From positions 1 to 6,386 of the forward strand of contig JARFRL010000450.1 in NCBI GenBank assembly GCA_029287275.1: a stretch of 6,386 nt of DNA, read 5' to 3'. Position numbers and translations under genes: made by a program. The notes below the pieces were generated by a model. That model saw only the letters and a program-made list of their open reading frames with translations. It did no database searches and had not been told where the DNA came from. Source of the DNA: Pontiella desulfatans. GTDB lineage: Bacteria > Verrucomicrobiota > Kiritimatiellia > Kiritimatiellales > Pontiellaceae. Position 1 is the first letter of the stretch. Every line of letters begins with the position of its first letter. Shown here piece by piece: positions 5,427 through 6,386 of this stretch.

Positions 5427-6386
5427 TTACTTTTCCAGCTTTCGCAGACCACCCATGTAGGGCCACAGCGCTTCCGGCAGATCAATCGAGCCGTCCGCGT
5501 TCTGGTTGTTCTCCATGATCGCGATCACGAGGCGCGGCAACGCGACGCCCGAACCGTTGATCGTGTGAATGAAGGCGGGCTTGCCGTCTTCGTCGCGATA
5601 GCGAATGTTGGCGCGGCGGGCTTGGTAGTCGCCGAAATTGGAGCACGAGGAAACCTCCAGCCAGTTATTCTGCGCGGGAGCCCACAACTCGATGTCGTAG
5701 CACTTGGCGGCGCTGAAGCCGATGTCGGCGGTGCAGAGCTCGATCACGCGATAGTGGAGCCCCAGCTTTTGAAGCACGCGCTCGGCGTCGGCCGTCAGCT
5801 TTTCGTGTTCGTCCTCGGAGGTTTCGGGCGTGGTGAATTTGACCATCTCGACCTTGTCGAACTGATGCACGCGCAACAGGCCGCGGGTGTCCTTGCCCGC
5901 GGAGCCGGCCTCGCGGCGGAAACAGGGCGTGTAGGCCGTGTGTAGAATCGGCAGCTCCTGGTCGAGAATCTCGTTGGCGTACATGTTGGTGACGGGCACC
6001 TCCGCGGTCGGAATGGGATAGAGGCCGTCGAGCGGCACCGCGTACATGTCTTCCGCGAACTTCGGCAATTGGCCGGTTCCGGTCATGGTGGCCTCGTTGC
6101 ACATGAACGGCGGCGCGACCTCCACGTAGCCATGCTCCTCGGTGTGTAGATCGAGCATGAATTGAATCAGCCCGCGCTCGAGTTTCGCGCCCTTGCCGGT
6201 GAACAGCGGGAATCCGGAGCCGGACAACTTCGCGCCGCGCTCGAGATCGAACAGCTTGAGCTCCTCGCCCAGATCCCAGTGCGGCTTCGGCTCGAAGCCA
6301 AGCTCCACCTTCTCGCCCCAGGAACGGATCACCGGATTGTCGTCCTCGCTCTCGCCGATCGGCGTGGTGGCGGAGGGCATGTTCGG
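5427..6386 (-). CDS. serS: Seryl-tRNA synthetase, catalytic domain (5' end outside window)
   Basis: A class II aminoacyl-tRNA synthetase that charges tRNA-Ser, and tRNA-Sec where present, with serine in the cytoplasm. In-window sequence covers 319 residues to the TAA at 5429-5427 (minus strand). The N-terminal tRNA-binding coiled-coil arm, about 100 residues in the family, lies beyond the right edge, and the frame is open to base 6386 (PNMPSATTPIGE, the usual linker into the core). Numbered from that proline: PKPHWDLGE (33-41), motif 1 (about 70-93), the serine-site TAE (127-129), motif 2 FRREAGSAGKDTRGLLRVHQF (156-176), EVSSCSNFGDYQARR (244-258), and motif 3 GSGVALPRLVIAIMENNQ (278-295). The C-terminus PEALWPYMGG is typical. 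No disruption is seen. It converges on the DUF1189 gene across the repeat-rich gap. Confidence 0.98.
   Translation of the reverse strand, partial: PNMPSATTPIGESEDDNPVIRSWGEKVELGFEPKPHWDLGEELKLFDLERGAKLSGSGFPLFTGKGAKLERGLIQFMLDLHTEEHGYVEVAPPFMCNEATMTGTGQLPKFAEDMYAVPLDGLYPIPTAEVPVTNMYANEILDQELPILHTAYTPCFRREAGSAGKDTRGLLRVHQFDKVEMVKFTTPETSEDEHEKLTADAERVLQKLGLHYRVIELCTADIGFSAAKCYDIELWAPAQNNWLEVSSCSNFGDYQARRANIRYRDEDGKPAFIHTINGSGVALPRLVIAIMENNQNADGSIDLPEALWPYMGGLRKLEK

Overview
The window is a stretch of ordinary bacterial chromosome with GC-rich coding DNA. It comes from a Gram-negative-type bacterium, because it carries an LpxL/HtrB-like acyltransferase. Intergenic DNA is clearly AT-richer and full of degenerate short-period repeats. 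That style of repeat (AATCTAA heptamers, 'GAACCACGGATGAACACGGAT'-like strings, 'CTTCGCGG' octamers) reminds me of intergenic DNA in PVC-superphylum and related candidate-phylum genomes. This is a recollection rather than a search result, so the taxonomic guess is weak.

Layout. Positions 1-1947 hold the C-terminal part of dnaE (DNA polymerase III alpha subunit), cut by the left edge just before the third catalytic aspartate. After a 123-bp spacer with 7-nt periodic sequence come four more plus-strand genes: an LpxL/HtrB-type lysophospholipid acyltransferase (2071-2967), a DUF2569-like four-helix membrane protein (2975-3487), a small antibiotic-biosynthesis-monooxygenase-fold protein resembling LsrG/YgiN (3514-3840), and a probable DUF1189 membrane protein (about 3895-4737). 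The spacings of 7, 26 and 54 nt suggest co-transcription of at least the first three. A hairpin plus T-run at 3853-3884 may terminate or attenuate transcription before the DUF1189 gene. On the minus strand, 5427-6386 carries the catalytic domain of seryl-tRNA synthetase (serS), cut by the right edge and convergent with the plus-strand genes.

The 689-bp convergent gap (4738-5426) has no credible gene. It holds a 28-bp imperfect inverted repeat, a 7-bp perfect hairpin, a 19-bp exact direct repeat about 240 bp apart, tandem 11-mers, 7-mers, 10-mers and 8-mers, and a long-range 16-bp inverted repeat.

The genes do not form an obvious single pathway. dnaE and serS are housekeeping genes. The acyltransferase and the two multi-pass proteins belong to the envelope, and the small monooxygenase-fold protein is of unknown substrate. 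I see no defence system, CRISPR array, transposase, tRNA or rRNA. The most unusual content is the repeat architecture of the two larger spacers, in particular the heptamer phase that runs into the acyltransferase start codon.
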